DNA from: Kineosporia succinea
GTDB lineage: Bacteria > Actinomycetota > Actinomycetes > Actinomycetales > Kineosporiaceae
NCBI RefSeq assembly: GCF_030811555.1
Contig: NZ_JAUSQZ010000001.1
Coordinates: 3,965,241-4,029,240 of the forward strand
Reading direction: 5' to 3'
Length of the DNA stretch: 64,000 nucleotides
Shown piece after piece: positions 12,596-21,228 of this stretch. Positions within the stretch are counted from its first letter, which is position 1. Every line of letters begins with the position of its first letter. A model generated the notes under the pieces. It did no database searches and had not been told where the DNA came from. It worked only from the letters and a program-made list of their open reading frames with translations. The position numbers were made by a program, and so were the translations under genes.

Positions 12596-13402
12596 ATGAG
12601 CAGGCTGCGCGCCGAGGGCCTGACCCTCAGTTACGACCAGCGGGTGGTCGCGGAAGACCTCGGGGTCTCGATCCCCGACGAGTCGTTCACCGTCATCGTG
12701 GGGCCCAACGCCTGCGGAAAGTCGACGCTACTCAAGGCTCTCGCCCGGTTGCTGGGGCCGCGGGCCGGGCAGGTGTACCTCGACGACAAGCTGATCGGCA
12801 GCTACTCCAGCAAGCAGGTCGCACACCGGCTGGGCATGCTGCCGCAGACGCCGATCGCGCCGAACGGCATCACGGTCGGCGACCTGGTGGCCCGCGGCCG
12901 CTACGCGCACCAGTCGCTGCTGCGTCAGTGGTCGAAGGAGGACGAGGCCATCGTCGTCGAGGCGATGGAACAGACCAACGTGCACGAGCTGTCGAAGCGC
13001 TACGTCGGTGAGCTCTCGGGCGGTCAGCGGCAGCGGGTCTGGCTGGCCATGGCCCTGGCCCAGCAGACGCCGATCCTGCTGCTCGACGAGCCCACCACCT
13101 ACCTCGACATCACGCACCAGGTCGAGGTTCTCGACCTCTGCGCCGATCTGCACGAGCAGGGTCGCACGATGGTCGCGGTGCTGCACGACCTCAACCTGGC
13201 CACCCGCTACGCGACCCACCTGATCGCGATGCGCGAGGGCCGGATCGTGGCCGAGGGCTCGCCGTCGGAGATCGTGACCGCCGCGATGGTCGAGGAGACG
13301 TTCGGCCTGAAGTGCCGCGTCATCCCCGACCCGGAGACCGGCACTCCGCTGATCGTGCCGGTCGACCGGGCCACCCGCAGGGGACTGGTACCGGTCAGCT
13401 GA
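12596..13402 (+). CDS. Iron-siderophore ABC transporter ATPase (FecE/FepC-like)
   Basis: A 268-aa ABC ATPase. Walker A is GPNACGKST, signature LSGGQRQRV, Walker B PILLLDEPTTYLD and the H-loop Asp-Leu-Asn segment VLHDLNLATRYA, all typical of the FepC/FhuC group. The start ATG at 12596 lies 4 bp after the permease stop. It completes the importer: lipoprotein (4992), two permeases and this ATPase. Its 3' end overlaps the convergent LysE-family gene by 8 bp. Confidence 0.95.
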   Translation: MSRLRAEGLTLSYDQRVVAEDLGVSIPDESFTVIVGPNACGKSTLLKALARLLGPRAGQVYLDDKLIGSYSSKQVAHRLGMLPQTPIAPNGITVGDLVARGRYAHQSLLRQWSKEDEAIVVEAMEQTNVHELSKRYVGELSGGQRQRVWLAMALAQQTPILLLDEPTTYLDITHQVEVLDLCADLHEQGRTMVAVLHDLNLATRYATHLIAMREGRIVAEGSPSEIVTAAMVEETFGLKCRVIPDPETGTPLIVPVDRATRRGLVPVS

Positions 13403-14006
13403 GCTGTTCGAGGAGGAGGCCCAGCGCGATCGCGGTCATGGCGATCCCGGATCCCCGGGACACCAGTTTCGCCGCGGTCGGCCGGGTCTTCAGCACGGCC
13501 CGCGAACCGGCTCCGACGCCGGTGTAGACCAGCGCGCACATCAGCATGTGCACACCGCCCAGCGCCACGAGTTGCGCGGTCAGGGGCCAGGTCGCGTCCG
13601 GATCGGTGAACTGCGGCAGCAGGGCCAGGAACAGCAGCAGGGCCTTGGGATTGAACCCGCTGACGGCCGCGCCGCGGAAGACCTGTGCCCTCCACGAGGT
13701 GGACACCTCGGAGGTGGCGGACGGCACCGGCGGGTTCAGGACCGTCGTCACGCCCAGGTAGCCGAGGTAGGCCGCACCCGCCAGCGTGAGCATGGTCAGG
13801 GCGCCCGGTGTGCTGGTGATCAGCGCGGCGGCGCCCGCGGCCACCACCGCGGTGATGATCAGGTAACCGGCCAGCAGCCCGGAGACGGCGGGCACCACCG
13901 AGCGGTGACGCAGCCCGGCCGAGATGGCGTAGGCCCAGTCGGCGCCCGGGGTCAGCACCAGGAGGCACGAAACCACCCAGAACCCGGCAACCATCCCGAA
14001 AGTCAT
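13395..14006 (-). CDS. LysE-family amino-acid exporter
   Basis: A 203-aa membrane protein of the LysE/RhtB family with five to six helices. It starts MTFGMVAGFW at 14006 after an AGGAG ribosome-binding site, contains the family hallmark LTPGADWAYAIS near residue 20 and FNPKALLLFLALLPQF in the middle. It exports small molecules such as basic or branched amino acids, but the substrate is not readable. The divergent Lrp/AsnC gene 118 bp away is its probable regulator, a common arrangement for this pair. Confidence 0.92.
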   Translation of the reverse strand: MTFGMVAGFWVVSCLLVLTPGADWAYAISAGLRHRSVVPAVSGLLAGYLIITAVVAAGAAALITSTPGALTMLTLAGAAYLGYLGVTTVLNPPVPSATSEVSTSWRAQVFRGAAVSGFNPKALLLFLALLPQFTDPDATWPLTAQLVALGGVHMLMCALVYTGVGAGSRAVLKTRPTAAKLVSRGSGIAMTAIALGLLLEQLS

Positions 14007-14123
14007 GACTCCTGCCGTTCTTTCGAAGCATTCCAGTGATGCAACAGAAAGTACGGCGAATCTCACGGGAAGTGCTGCCCGGATCTGGCACCGCAGGGCT
14101 TCAGGAAGGGAAAGAATTGGGGG

Positions 14124-14576
14124 ATGGACGCCCTCGACCGCGAGATTCTTGCGCAGCTCCAGGCTGACGGCCGGCTGACCCTCACCGAACTGGCCGATCG
14201 CGTCGGCCTGACCGTGTCGCCGTGCCACCGCCGGCTGCGGGCGCTGGAGCGTGATGGTGTGATCACCGGCTACAGCGCGCAGATCCGGCCGGGCAGTGTC
14301 GGTCTGGGGTTCGAGGCGCTGGTCTTCGTGACCCTGACCTCCTCCAGCGCGGCGACCGTCGCGGCGCTGGAGGAGGCACTCACCGGGATCCCGAACGTGC
14401 TGCTGGCGCAGCGGCTGTTCGGCAGCCCGGACTATCTGCTGCGGGTCGTGGCCGAGGACCTGACCGCGTACCAGAAGCTGTACGACGGTGAGCTGGCCAC
14501 GCTTCCCGGTGTGCAGCGGCTCAATTCCACGCTCGTGATGAAGAGCGTCGTGGAGGGCCGGGGTCTCCCGCTCTGA
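14124..14576 (+). CDS. Lrp/AsnC-family transcriptional regulator
   Basis: A 150-aa regulator. The N-terminal helix-turn-helix (MDALDREILAQLQADGR, LTELADRVGLT, CHRRLRALERDGVI) is followed by the RAM ligand-binding domain (residues about 65-145, VLLAQRLFGSPDYLLRV). It is divergent to the LysE-family exporter and probably activates it in response to an amino acid. Length and layout are typical of the family. Confidence 0.94.
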   Translation: MDALDREILAQLQADGRLTLTELADRVGLTVSPCHRRLRALERDGVITGYSAQIRPGSVGLGFEALVFVTLTSSSAATVAALEEALTGIPNVLLAQRLFGSPDYLLRVVAEDLTAYQKLYDGELATLPGVQRLNSTLVMKSVVEGRGLPL

Positions 14577-14602
14577 AAACCCCTGAAACCCCTGAAACCC
14601 GA

Positions 14603-14636
14603 TGATGGACGACGCGGGTGACCACGTCGTCCATCA
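14603..14636. terminator. Bidirectional terminator hairpin
   Basis: Perfect 12-bp inverted repeat (14603-14614 with 14625-14636) with a 10-nt loop between the convergent Lrp-type regulator and GH114-like genes. It is preceded by short direct CCCCTGAAA repeats at 14579-14599. Confidence 0.65.
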
Positions 14637-14647
14637 ATCGAAGCCTG

Positions 14648-15631
14648 TCAGCAGTTCTCGTAGTGGTACGCCTTGTCACCCGAGGGAACCACGTCACGGT
14701 CGCGCAGGATCACCGAGATGTCCTTGCCCTGAGCCGCACAGGCCTTGGTGTAGGCGGACTTTCCGTTGTCGGTGTACTCGACCTCGTAGACCAGGTCGTC
14801 GTAGATGTCGGTGTAGGAGTCGCATTCGCTGTACACCTGGCACTCCTCGGCGACCGCGAAGTCGAAGCCGGCCGTGGTGGCCTCGGCCTCGGTGATCTCG
14901 GAGGTGTTCTTCTGGGCGATCGCCAGGCCCTTCGAGTGGGCCCGGTCGGCCAGAAGTTTCGCGAAGGCGAGGTTGTTCGCCTTGGTGAGCAGCTTGCCCG
15001 AACGATCGTAGGTGTCCAGGTTGTCGGGCTCGATCGCGTCGAAACCGGCGGTGGCGCAGCCGTCGATCCAGCCACCCACGATCGAGGCCAGGGCCGTGCG
15101 CTTGGCGGCGGTGGAGGTGTCGAGCAGGAACTCGCCCCACTCCGAGTCCTCCACGTAGTCGCCGCTCTTCGTCTTCAGCAGCAGGTCGTCGTGGCTGCCG
15201 GTCCAGAAGTCCGCCTCGCCCGGCTGGGTCTGGAAGGCGTTGACGTAGCAGACGTTGTACTTGCCCGCGGCCGGCTCGGCCTCACGGTCGCGGTCGACGA
15301 TCTTCACCGAGCTCGCCGGGGTGTAGGCCCCGCCGATCTGGTAGTCGAACTGCCCGTCGGCCGGCGGCAGGGTCACGTCACCGCCGGCGGACGTGGTGGT
15401 CGCCGACGGCGCGGAGGTCGCGGTCTCGTCGTCTGCGGCTTCGTCGTCCTCGGGGGTGGCGCCGGCCGTCGGGGACGTGGTCGCGGTGGGGCCGGGCCGG
15501 GAGTGCCCCCGGTCCCGCTTCCACGGGTTGGCGGCGCTGGCGACCGAGAACGACCCGACCCCGAGCAGGACGACGAGTCCGGCCGCGGAGGCCACCGCGA
15601 TACGACGACGGTTCATTCGCTTGATGCTCAT
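14648..15631 (-). CDS. Secreted GH114-like endo-alpha-1,4-polygalactosaminidase
   Basis: A 327-aa exported protein. The N terminus (MSIKRMNRRR plus a hydrophobic segment ending VASA) is a signal peptide, followed by a Thr/Ser/Asp/Glu-rich linker (about 40-90) and a TIM-barrel domain of the GH114 type: FDYQIGGAYTP, VCYVNAFQTQPG, GFDAIEPDNLDTY (likely catalytic acids), LAIAQKNTSEI, FAVAEECQVYSEC. Known GH114 enzymes cut galactosamine-rich polymers such as those in fungal or bacterial biofilms; the substrate here is inferred. GAGGAA precedes the ATG. Confidence 0.88.
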   Translation of the reverse strand: MSIKRMNRRRIAVASAAGLVVLLGVGSFSVASAANPWKRDRGHSRPGPTATTSPTAGATPEDDEAADDETATSAPSATTTSAGGDVTLPPADGQFDYQIGGAYTPASSVKIVDRDREAEPAAGKYNVCYVNAFQTQPGEADFWTGSHDDLLLKTKSGDYVEDSEWGEFLLDTSTAAKRTALASIVGGWIDGCATAGFDAIEPDNLDTYDRSGKLLTKANNLAFAKLLADRAHSKGLAIAQKNTSEITEAEATTAGFDFAVAEECQVYSECDSYTDIYDDLVYEVEYTDNGKSAYTKACAAQGKDISVILRDRDVVPSGDKAYHYENC

Positions 15632-15906
15632 GCTTCCTCACTGCGGAACACCCCGCCTCGGGCTCACCCCTGGCGACCGGTGCCGGATCGACCACACAGC
15701 GTGCGGCGCGCCGGCTGAGTGCTCCGTGACGCGTCGAAACTAGGAAGCCGAGTGAGATCGGGAGGTTAAGACCTGCCTAGGGTTGCGTTTCGTCCCTATG
15801 CGCAGACACCTCCACCTCGAGGGCGGGCCGGGTGCGGTGAACCCCGGCGCCCCGCGGTCCGTGCCCTCGAGAAGGAGCACGCCGCGCGGGACAGGGAGAG
15901 CCGAAC

Positions 15907-16404
15907 GTGGAGTTTGAGCGACGTAGTCAACCGGCACCGCCACCGCCCCCCTCGGTGAGGCGCACCGCCCGCCGTCGCGCCGGGCAGGAGTACGAGGTCG
16001 GTGAGGCCGATCCGTTCCTCGCCACCCCGGAGGTGCCCGACCTGGCTCCCGACATCGACGCGATGCTGTCCGGCCTGAAGCGCCACCAGCAGGCCGACGA
16101 GGCGCTGCGCCTGCCCTCCGGGGGAGTGCTCTGCGTGCTGTTTCGCGACGTCAACTTCGGCGGGCCCCGGCTCGCGGTGCGCTCCGAACAGGGCCGGGTA
16201 CAGAGTGACGGCAGTGTGCTGGTCGAGCTGGACGCCTGGTGGAGCGGCAATCTCACGGCCGTGCAGCCCGGCACGATGAGCTTCTGGAAGGCCGAGCTGA
16301 TCCCGCGGGTGGCTCACCTGCGTCCGCGCGTGGTGCGGTTGCCGATGTCGATGACGCCCGACGGGTACAACGACATGATCGGGGCACTGCGCCTGATCAG
16401 GTAG
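15907..16404 (+). CDS. Hypothetical protein with a short crystallin-like motif
   Basis: A 165-aa protein starting with GTG. It has no signal peptide or membrane segment. The first 35 residues are Pro- and Arg-rich and look disordered. The C-terminal 100 residues contain VLCVLFRDVNFGGPRLAV, which resembles the start of a beta/gamma-crystallin or I36-type strand pair, then LVELDAWWSGNLTAVQPG. I do not recognise a family with confidence. It is divergent to the GH114-like gene across 275 bp, in which I see no clear operator. Confidence 0.7.
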   Translation: MEFERRSQPAPPPPPSVRRTARRRAGQEYEVGEADPFLATPEVPDLAPDIDAMLSGLKRHQQADEALRLPSGGVLCVLFRDVNFGGPRLAVRSEQGRVQSDGSVLVELDAWWSGNLTAVQPGTMSFWKAELIPRVAHLRPRVVRLPMSMTPDGYNDMIGALRLIR

Positions 16405-16761
16405 GGCGGTCGGGTCCGGTTCCGGGGTGCGGGTTTCCGGGCCGCCGATGATGGACGACGTGGTCGCGGCCCGCCGGTGGGCGCGCCTGCGCGGATGTGG
16501 CGAACTTCGCCGGGACGAGCGGGTGCAGTATGTTTTGCCGTCGGCGAGGGCGCTGAGACCGGCCCCTCGTGAAGACCGGGCAGGCCTGCGGGTTCTGGCG
16601 GTGCATCGCGGTTCCGGTGGGGGTTACCGCGCTCGCCGGAGGGACCAGACCCGCAGTGTCTGTCGCCGGGATTGCCCGCGGCTGCCGAGAAACGGGAGCC
16701 ATTCACAGATCGTGACTCCTGGCCGTTTCCCCAACCCGCCCGGAAGTGCAAAGGTGGTTCC
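16405..16761. other. 357-bp intergenic stretch without a convincing gene
   Basis: Upstream region of the ricin-lectin protein at 16762. A plus-strand open frame covers 16427-16780, but its product has Arg-rich, domain-less composition and overlaps the real start, so I do not call it. I see no hairpin strong enough to call; the stretch near 16500-16540 is less GC-rich than its surroundings and could hold a promoter. Confidence 0.5.
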
Positions 16762-17691
16762 GTGGGAACCCGCGAACTGAGTGCTGACGAGCACACGGAG
16801 AGTGAACTCGACCTCGGTGACGCCGATTCGGCCGTCCCCGGCTCGGATTCGGCCTCGCGGCTGCCGTTCGGGGTGTCCTCGCGTGGCGTCAAGGGCGCCG
16901 CGGCCGTGGTCGGCTTCGTGACCATCGTGGTCTGCGCGGTGATCGGCGGCACGATGGCCGTCGACTCGGTGGCCCGTTTCGACGAGAACCGCGGCGACGG
17001 CGCGACCGTTCTCGACGACCAGCAGCTCGACGCGCTGCCGCCCGGCCCGGGCGACGAGGTCACCGACATCGACGACACCGAGCGCGCCAACCGCACCCAC
17101 GCGGCGTCCCCTCGTCCCTCGGCCTCTCCCGCGGTCCGCAAGACCACCGAGAAGCCCGGCCGGCAGGGCACTTCCGGTGACGACGCGGACACGCCCGGCA
17201 AGCAGGTCGACCAGGTGGTCGACCCGAAGGTGCAGCAGGCCGTCACCCCGATCGCCGAGATGGGCGTGATCCGCAACCTGAGCACCGGATTCTGCGTCGA
17301 CCTGCCCGACGCCGGCGTGCCCGAGCCCGGCCACGCGGTCAGCCAGTACGACTGCATCCCGGGGGCCGCAGACAATCAGGACTTCCAGATGGTCGAGCAG
17401 TTCGGCCAGTACCTGATCCGCAACCTGAAGACGAACTACTGCCTCGATCTGCCCGGCTCCGGCTCCGTCGACCTGGCCACCGGCGTGCTCGCGAGCCCCT
17501 GCCAGGCGGGCGACTCCGACAACCAGATGTTCAGCGCCGTTCCGAAAGGCCAGGGATACTGGCTCGTGCACGTGAAGAGCGGCCTGTGCCTGGACGTCTC
17601 GAACACCAACGGCGGCAACAAGCACGCCGGCCAGGCGCTCACCCTGTTCACCTGCTCGACCACCGACGACCACATCTGGACCGTCAGCTAG
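16762..17691 (+). CDS. Membrane-anchored ricin-type beta-trefoil lectin protein
   Basis: A 309-aa type II membrane protein. An acidic cytoplasmic N terminus is followed by one membrane helix (about residues 45-70, GAAAVVGFVTIVVCAVIGG), a Pro/Thr/Lys-rich stalk, and a ricin-B lectin domain (about 180-309) with three repeats (STGFCVDLP, TNYCLDLP, SGLCLDVS). The usual QxW triads are altered to NQDF, NQMF and DHIW. The GTG at 16762 has an AAGGTGG site; the frame upstream lacks features. It is a paralogue of the proteins at 54431 and 56813, with the same helix/stalk/lectin order. It probably binds cell-wall or environmental glycans; no enzyme domain is present. Confidence 0.88.
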   Translation: MGTRELSADEHTESELDLGDADSAVPGSDSASRLPFGVSSRGVKGAAAVVGFVTIVVCAVIGGTMAVDSVARFDENRGDGATVLDDQQLDALPPGPGDEVTDIDDTERANRTHAASPRPSASPAVRKTTEKPGRQGTSGDDADTPGKQVDQVVDPKVQQAVTPIAEMGVIRNLSTGFCVDLPDAGVPEPGHAVSQYDCIPGAADNQDFQMVEQFGQYLIRNLKTNYCLDLPGSGSVDLATGVLASPCQAGDSDNQMFSAVPKGQGYWLVHVKSGLCLDVSNTNGGNKHAGQALTLFTCSTTDDHIWTVS

Positions 17692-17742
17692 GCACGGTCA
17701 GCCGGGCACGGTCAGCTGGGCACCGCTCGGCCTGGCGGTGGG

Positions 17743-18942
17743 CTAGGAAGCCGTCATCGCGTGCGGGGTTTCGGCGGTCGGGGGTGCCTTGCGCGGTGCC
17801 CGGCCCGGGTCCGGGCCGGGCGGCCTCAATCGGGTCGGGCGCACCCGGTCGCCGCGCACCGCGGTGGCCAGCTGGTCGGCCACCCGCGCCGCCGTCGGCA
17901 TCGCGGCGATCTCCGCGGCCACCCTCTCGGCGTTCGAGCGGTACCAGGGATTGCCCATGACCTCGGCCATCACCGACCGCAGGTGCCCGGGGGCGAGATC
18001 GCGCAGCCGGCCGGGCGGCACCAGCAGCGCGACGCCGCAGCCCGCCCGCTGGGTCAGCACCGCCTCCACGAACTGGCCCGGCCCGAGCGGCAGCACGACC
18101 AGCGGAACGCCCTGCGCCAGCAGGTTCAGCACGGTCTCGCTGCCGCCGTGCACGAGAGCGGTCGCGGTGCCCGGGAACCGGTCGGCCGAGGGCCGGAACG
18201 CGGCCCGGGACACCCGGTTCGCCAGCGGGGAGTGCGGCGGCAGGCTGCGCTCGCGCACCAGCAGCTCGGGGTGACGGCCGGAGGTGAGGGCACCGAGCAC
18301 CCGGTGCACGGTGCTGCGGTCGCCGAAGTGCGCTCCCAGGGCCACCAGAACGCGAGGACGCCGACCGGACGAGGGAACGACCGTCGCGGCGTCGTCGGTG
18401 GGGCGCAGGGTCAGAGCGGTGACGCCGGGAGGCACGGGCCACGCCCCGAGGGCCTCGGGGCGGGTGTTGATCAGCCACTGCCCGGCGGGCACCAGGGCCG
18501 GGGGATCGAGGCGGTGACGGGCGAACCAGCCGGCCACACCACGGGTGAGGGCGTCGGTGTACTCGGGCGGGGCGGCCGGGCCGTTGGCCACCGTGGCCAG
18601 CGGGCGGCGCAGCGCGCGGGCCACGAAAACCCCGGTGAAGTCGTACGGTTCGTTGATCACCAGGTCGGGGCGCCAGTCGCCGGCCAGGTGCAGGGAGCGC
18701 TCGCCGCAGGTCTCCAGCCGCACGGCCGCGGCCTCGCTCGCCGCCGGCACCCGCATGCGCCCGGACGGATCGGTGTTCAGGTAGGTGCAACGCACCCGTG
18801 CCAGAGCCTGCCGCAGCGCCGGGTGCGGCACCCCGGCGGAGAGCACGGCCACCTGGTGCCCGCGCTCGGCGAAGGCCCGCGCCAGGGGGAGGAACGCGCA
18901 GGACCGGCCCGTCGCCGGGGCCGCCGAGAACAACACCTTCAT
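17743..18942 (-). CDS. UGT-type (GT1) glycosyltransferase
   Basis: A 399-aa GT-B glycosyltransferase of the MGT/antibiotic family. It starts MKVLFSAAPATGRSCAFLPLARA at 18942, typical of this family, with HGGSETVLNLLAQGVPLVVLPLGPGQ as the nucleotide-sugar-binding motif near residue 270. Such enzymes glycosylate small hydrophobic acceptors or lipids. There is no natural-product core gene beside it, so the acceptor is open. It is convergent with the lectin gene and shares its strand with the LuxR gene, 46 bp apart, so it may be transcribed with it. Confidence 0.9.
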   Translation of the reverse strand: MKVLFSAAPATGRSCAFLPLARAFAERGHQVAVLSAGVPHPALRQALARVRCTYLNTDPSGRMRVPAASEAAAVRLETCGERSLHLAGDWRPDLVINEPYDFTGVFVARALRRPLATVANGPAAPPEYTDALTRGVAGWFARHRLDPPALVPAGQWLINTRPEALGAWPVPPGVTALTLRPTDDAATVVPSSGRRPRVLVALGAHFGDRSTVHRVLGALTSGRHPELLVRERSLPPHSPLANRVSRAAFRPSADRFPGTATALVHGGSETVLNLLAQGVPLVVLPLGPGQFVEAVLTQRAGCGVALLVPPGRLRDLAPGHLRSVMAEVMGNPWYRSNAERVAAEIAAMPTAARVADQLATAVRGDRVRPTRLRPPGPDPGRAPRKAPPTAETPHAMTAS

Positions 18943-18988
18943 CGTGGGGCCAGCGTAATGCGCTTCGGCCCGCGAGGTGAGCACGCGC

Positions 18989-19627
18989 TCAGATCAGGCC
19001 CGACCGGATCGCCTCCGCCACCGCGTGGGCGCGGTTGCGCAGACCGTGCTTCGTCATCAGGCCGGCCAGCACGTACTTGATCGTGCGCTCGGAATAGTTC
19101 AGCTGCCGGGCGATCTCGGCGTTCTCGCAGCCCTGGGCCACCAGCGCCAGCACCGCGACCTCGCGCTGGTCGAAGCTGTCCGGGTACTCGTGCGGGCCCG
19201 GCGAGCGGCCGTGGGCACCCACGGCCGAGCGCAGCACGGTGGTGAAATGGTCGGCGGTGAGCCGGCGCCGGGGCACCACCGTGCACGGCCCGGCCTCCAG
19301 CCAGACCGGCAGGCGCACGTCGTCGTCCGCATCGAGGAACAGCACCACCGGCGCACCGGTGCGCAGGTCCAGTTCGCGGATCCGCCGGAACAGCGCCGGG
19401 GAGGCGGATTCCGCGACCGCGACCAGCAGGTTCGCGTGGCGGGCGCGGGCCGTGGGCACCGGCCGGAACTCCTCGCCCCGCCGGAACAGCTCGATCACGC
19501 CCAGCTCGTCGAGATGGTCGGGCGCGAGGATCACCACCTGCAGGGGTGTCGACTCCCAGCCCGCCGAGGCCTCCACCGCCGTCGTCGCGTCACCCCGCGC
19601 GTGCACCCCGGGTCCTCTCGTCGTCAC
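18989..19627 (-). CDS. Orphan LuxR-type regulator with a degenerate receiver-like domain
   Basis: A 212-aa regulator. The C-terminal LuxR/NarL helix-turn-helix is clear (VAQGCENAEIARQLNYSERTI, GLMTKHGLRNRAHAVAEAIRSG). The N-terminal 140 residues have receiver-like alternation (LQVVILAPDHLDELG, PVVLFLDADDD), but the usual phospho-acceptor Asp and acidic pocket are not recognisable, and there is no kinase gene nearby. The start is GTG. The HTH and the ending ..RNR.HAV..A.RSG(L/I)I are nearly shared with the regulator at 48237, so these two are paralogues. A target could be the adjacent glycosyltransferase or envelope genes (inference). Confidence 0.87.
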   Translation of the reverse strand: MTTRGPGVHARGDATTAVEASAGWESTPLQVVILAPDHLDELGVIELFRRGEEFRPVPTARARHANLLVAVAESASPALFRRIRELDLRTGAPVVLFLDADDDVRLPVWLEAGPCTVVPRRRLTADHFTTVLRSAVGAHGRSPGPHEYPDSFDQREVAVLALVAQGCENAEIARQLNYSERTIKYVLAGLMTKHGLRNRAHAVAEAIRSGLI

Positions 19628-19799
19628 GTCGGTGGGCCGGACGCCTCGGGCGTCCGGGTAACTGGAACCACGGATCCGGCCCGTCGGTCGTTCACCGGAT
19701 CGGACACCGGTTTTACACGATCAGGCAGGAAAGGCACCGATATCGGGAAGTTCGGAGGTCTTGGTGCCGGGGTGCGAGGTAATTCCCTAGTCTTCCCTC

Positions 19800-20990
19800 G
19801 TGAACATCCGTCGCAGCACTTTCAAGAAGCGCTCCGTGGCCGGTGCCACCATCGCGGTCACGGCCTTCGTGGTCACGACCGTCGGGGTGCCGCCGACGCT
19901 CGCCTCGGCGCAGCCGGTGGCCGTCCAGGCCACGAAGGCCACCAAGGCCAAGTTGCTGGTGAGTGCCACCCAGAAGGTGCCGGGCGGCGCGGTCGACGTC
20001 GACTGGCCGGCGGCCGGCCGGGCCCGTCTCGAGGTGGCCGGTCTGGCCACCGTCGGCAGCAAGAACAGCGCCACCGCCAAGGTCCCGACGGCCAGCATCG
20101 CGAAAGTGATGACGGCGTACACGATCTTGAAGAGCCACCCGCTCGCCGCGGGGGCCAGTGGCCCGAGCATCACCCTGACCTCGGCCGACGTGGCCTCGTA
20201 CAACCGGCTCCGGTCCGAGGGCGCGACCGTGCTCAAGGTCAAGGCGGGCACCCGGCTGACCCAGCGGCAGCTGCTGCAGGGCCTGCTGATCTCATCGGGC
20301 GCCAACTTCGCCGAGACCCTGGCCCGCTGGGACTCCGGCTCGGTGAGCAAGTTCGTGAGCAAGATGAACGCGAACGCCAGGTCGCTGGGCATGACCAACA
20401 CCACCTACGTGGACCCGACCGGCATGAGCACCAAGTCGGCCAGCAGCACCGAGGACCTGCTCGACCTGGCCCCGGCGGCGATGGGCAAGGTGGCGTTCCG
20501 CGAGATCGTGAAGACGAAGTCGGCCAAGATCCCGCTGAACACGCTGTCGAACACCAACAAGCTCCTGGGCTCGAACAACGTGATCGGCATCAAGACCGGC
20601 ACGACCACCCCGGCCGGGGCCTGCCTGCTGTTCGCCGCCACCGACAAGGTCAACGGCAAGACCTACACGATCTACGGCGTGGTGCTCGGGCTGAAGGGCA
20701 AGTACAAGAACAGCCGCGCCGCCTACGCCAAGGCCATGGTGACCTCGACGCAGTCCGAACTGCGGGCGGTCACGCTGCTCAAGAAGGGCACGCCGCTGGT
20801 CTCGGTGACCCGGGCGAACGGCAAGGTCGAGAAGTACGGGGTGAAGGCCAGTCTCAGCGCCCCGGCCTGGGACGGCCTGGCGTACAGGCTCAGCCTGCCG
20901 TCCGGTCTGGCCAAGGGCCAGACCCCGAAGACCATCACCGTGAAGGCAGGGGCCAAGAGCTACACGACGGCTCTGGTGAAGGTCGGCTGA
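19800..20990 (+). CDS. D-alanyl-D-alanine carboxypeptidase family protein (peptidase S11)
   Basis: A 396-aa secreted serine peptidase that trims cell-wall peptides. A signal peptide covers about residues 1-37. The catalytic S-x-x-K is SIAK (near residue 100) and the K-T-G triad is GIKTGTT (about 263). The second motif, usually S-x-N as in SANNYA, reads SGANFA here, so the conserved Asn appears shifted or replaced by Ala. A C-terminal domain of about 100 residues follows. The start is GTG with a weak ribosome-binding site. It stands alone, ended by a strong terminator. Confidence 0.9.
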   Translation: MNIRRSTFKKRSVAGATIAVTAFVVTTVGVPPTLASAQPVAVQATKATKAKLLVSATQKVPGGAVDVDWPAAGRARLEVAGLATVGSKNSATAKVPTASIAKVMTAYTILKSHPLAAGASGPSITLTSADVASYNRLRSEGATVLKVKAGTRLTQRQLLQGLLISSGANFAETLARWDSGSVSKFVSKMNANARSLGMTNTTYVDPTGMSTKSASSTEDLLDLAPAAMGKVAFREIVKTKSAKIPLNTLSNTNKLLGSNNVIGIKTGTTTPAGACLLFAATDKVNGKTYTIYGVVLGLKGKYKNSRAAYAKAMVTSTQSELRAVTLLKKGTPLVSVTRANGKVEKYGVKASLSAPAWDGLAYRLSLPSGLAKGQTPKTITVKAGAKSYTTALVKVG

Positions 20991-21026
20991 GCGGCCGCCG
21001 CAACTGCCTCAACCGGAATTAACCCT

Positions 21027-21064
21027 CAGGGACGGTGCTGACCAGGATGTCAGCACCGTCCCTG
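21027..21064 (+). terminator. Strong terminator hairpin after the carboxypeptidase gene
   Basis: Perfect 16-bp inverted repeat (21027-21042 with 21049-21064) and a 6-nt loop, 37 bp past the stop codon. Confidence 0.85.
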
Positions 21065-21228
21065 GGTGGTTACTGGGAGCGATGGTCAAATCTTCGTCAA
21101 GCAGGCTGATCGGCCTGTCTCGGGCCGTTATGATTTCGGTACGTGACCAATCGTGGTCCGGCGGCTGCGTCGATCGGTTCTTCCGATCCTCTCGGTGATG
21201 AGTCCGGACAGGAGGCCGGAGCTCGTCG

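Noticed and set aside
16427-16780. Possible small gene upstream of the first lectin gene
   Set aside because: No domain, Arg-rich shadow-like composition, and it overlaps the lectin start that has a proper ribosome-binding site.
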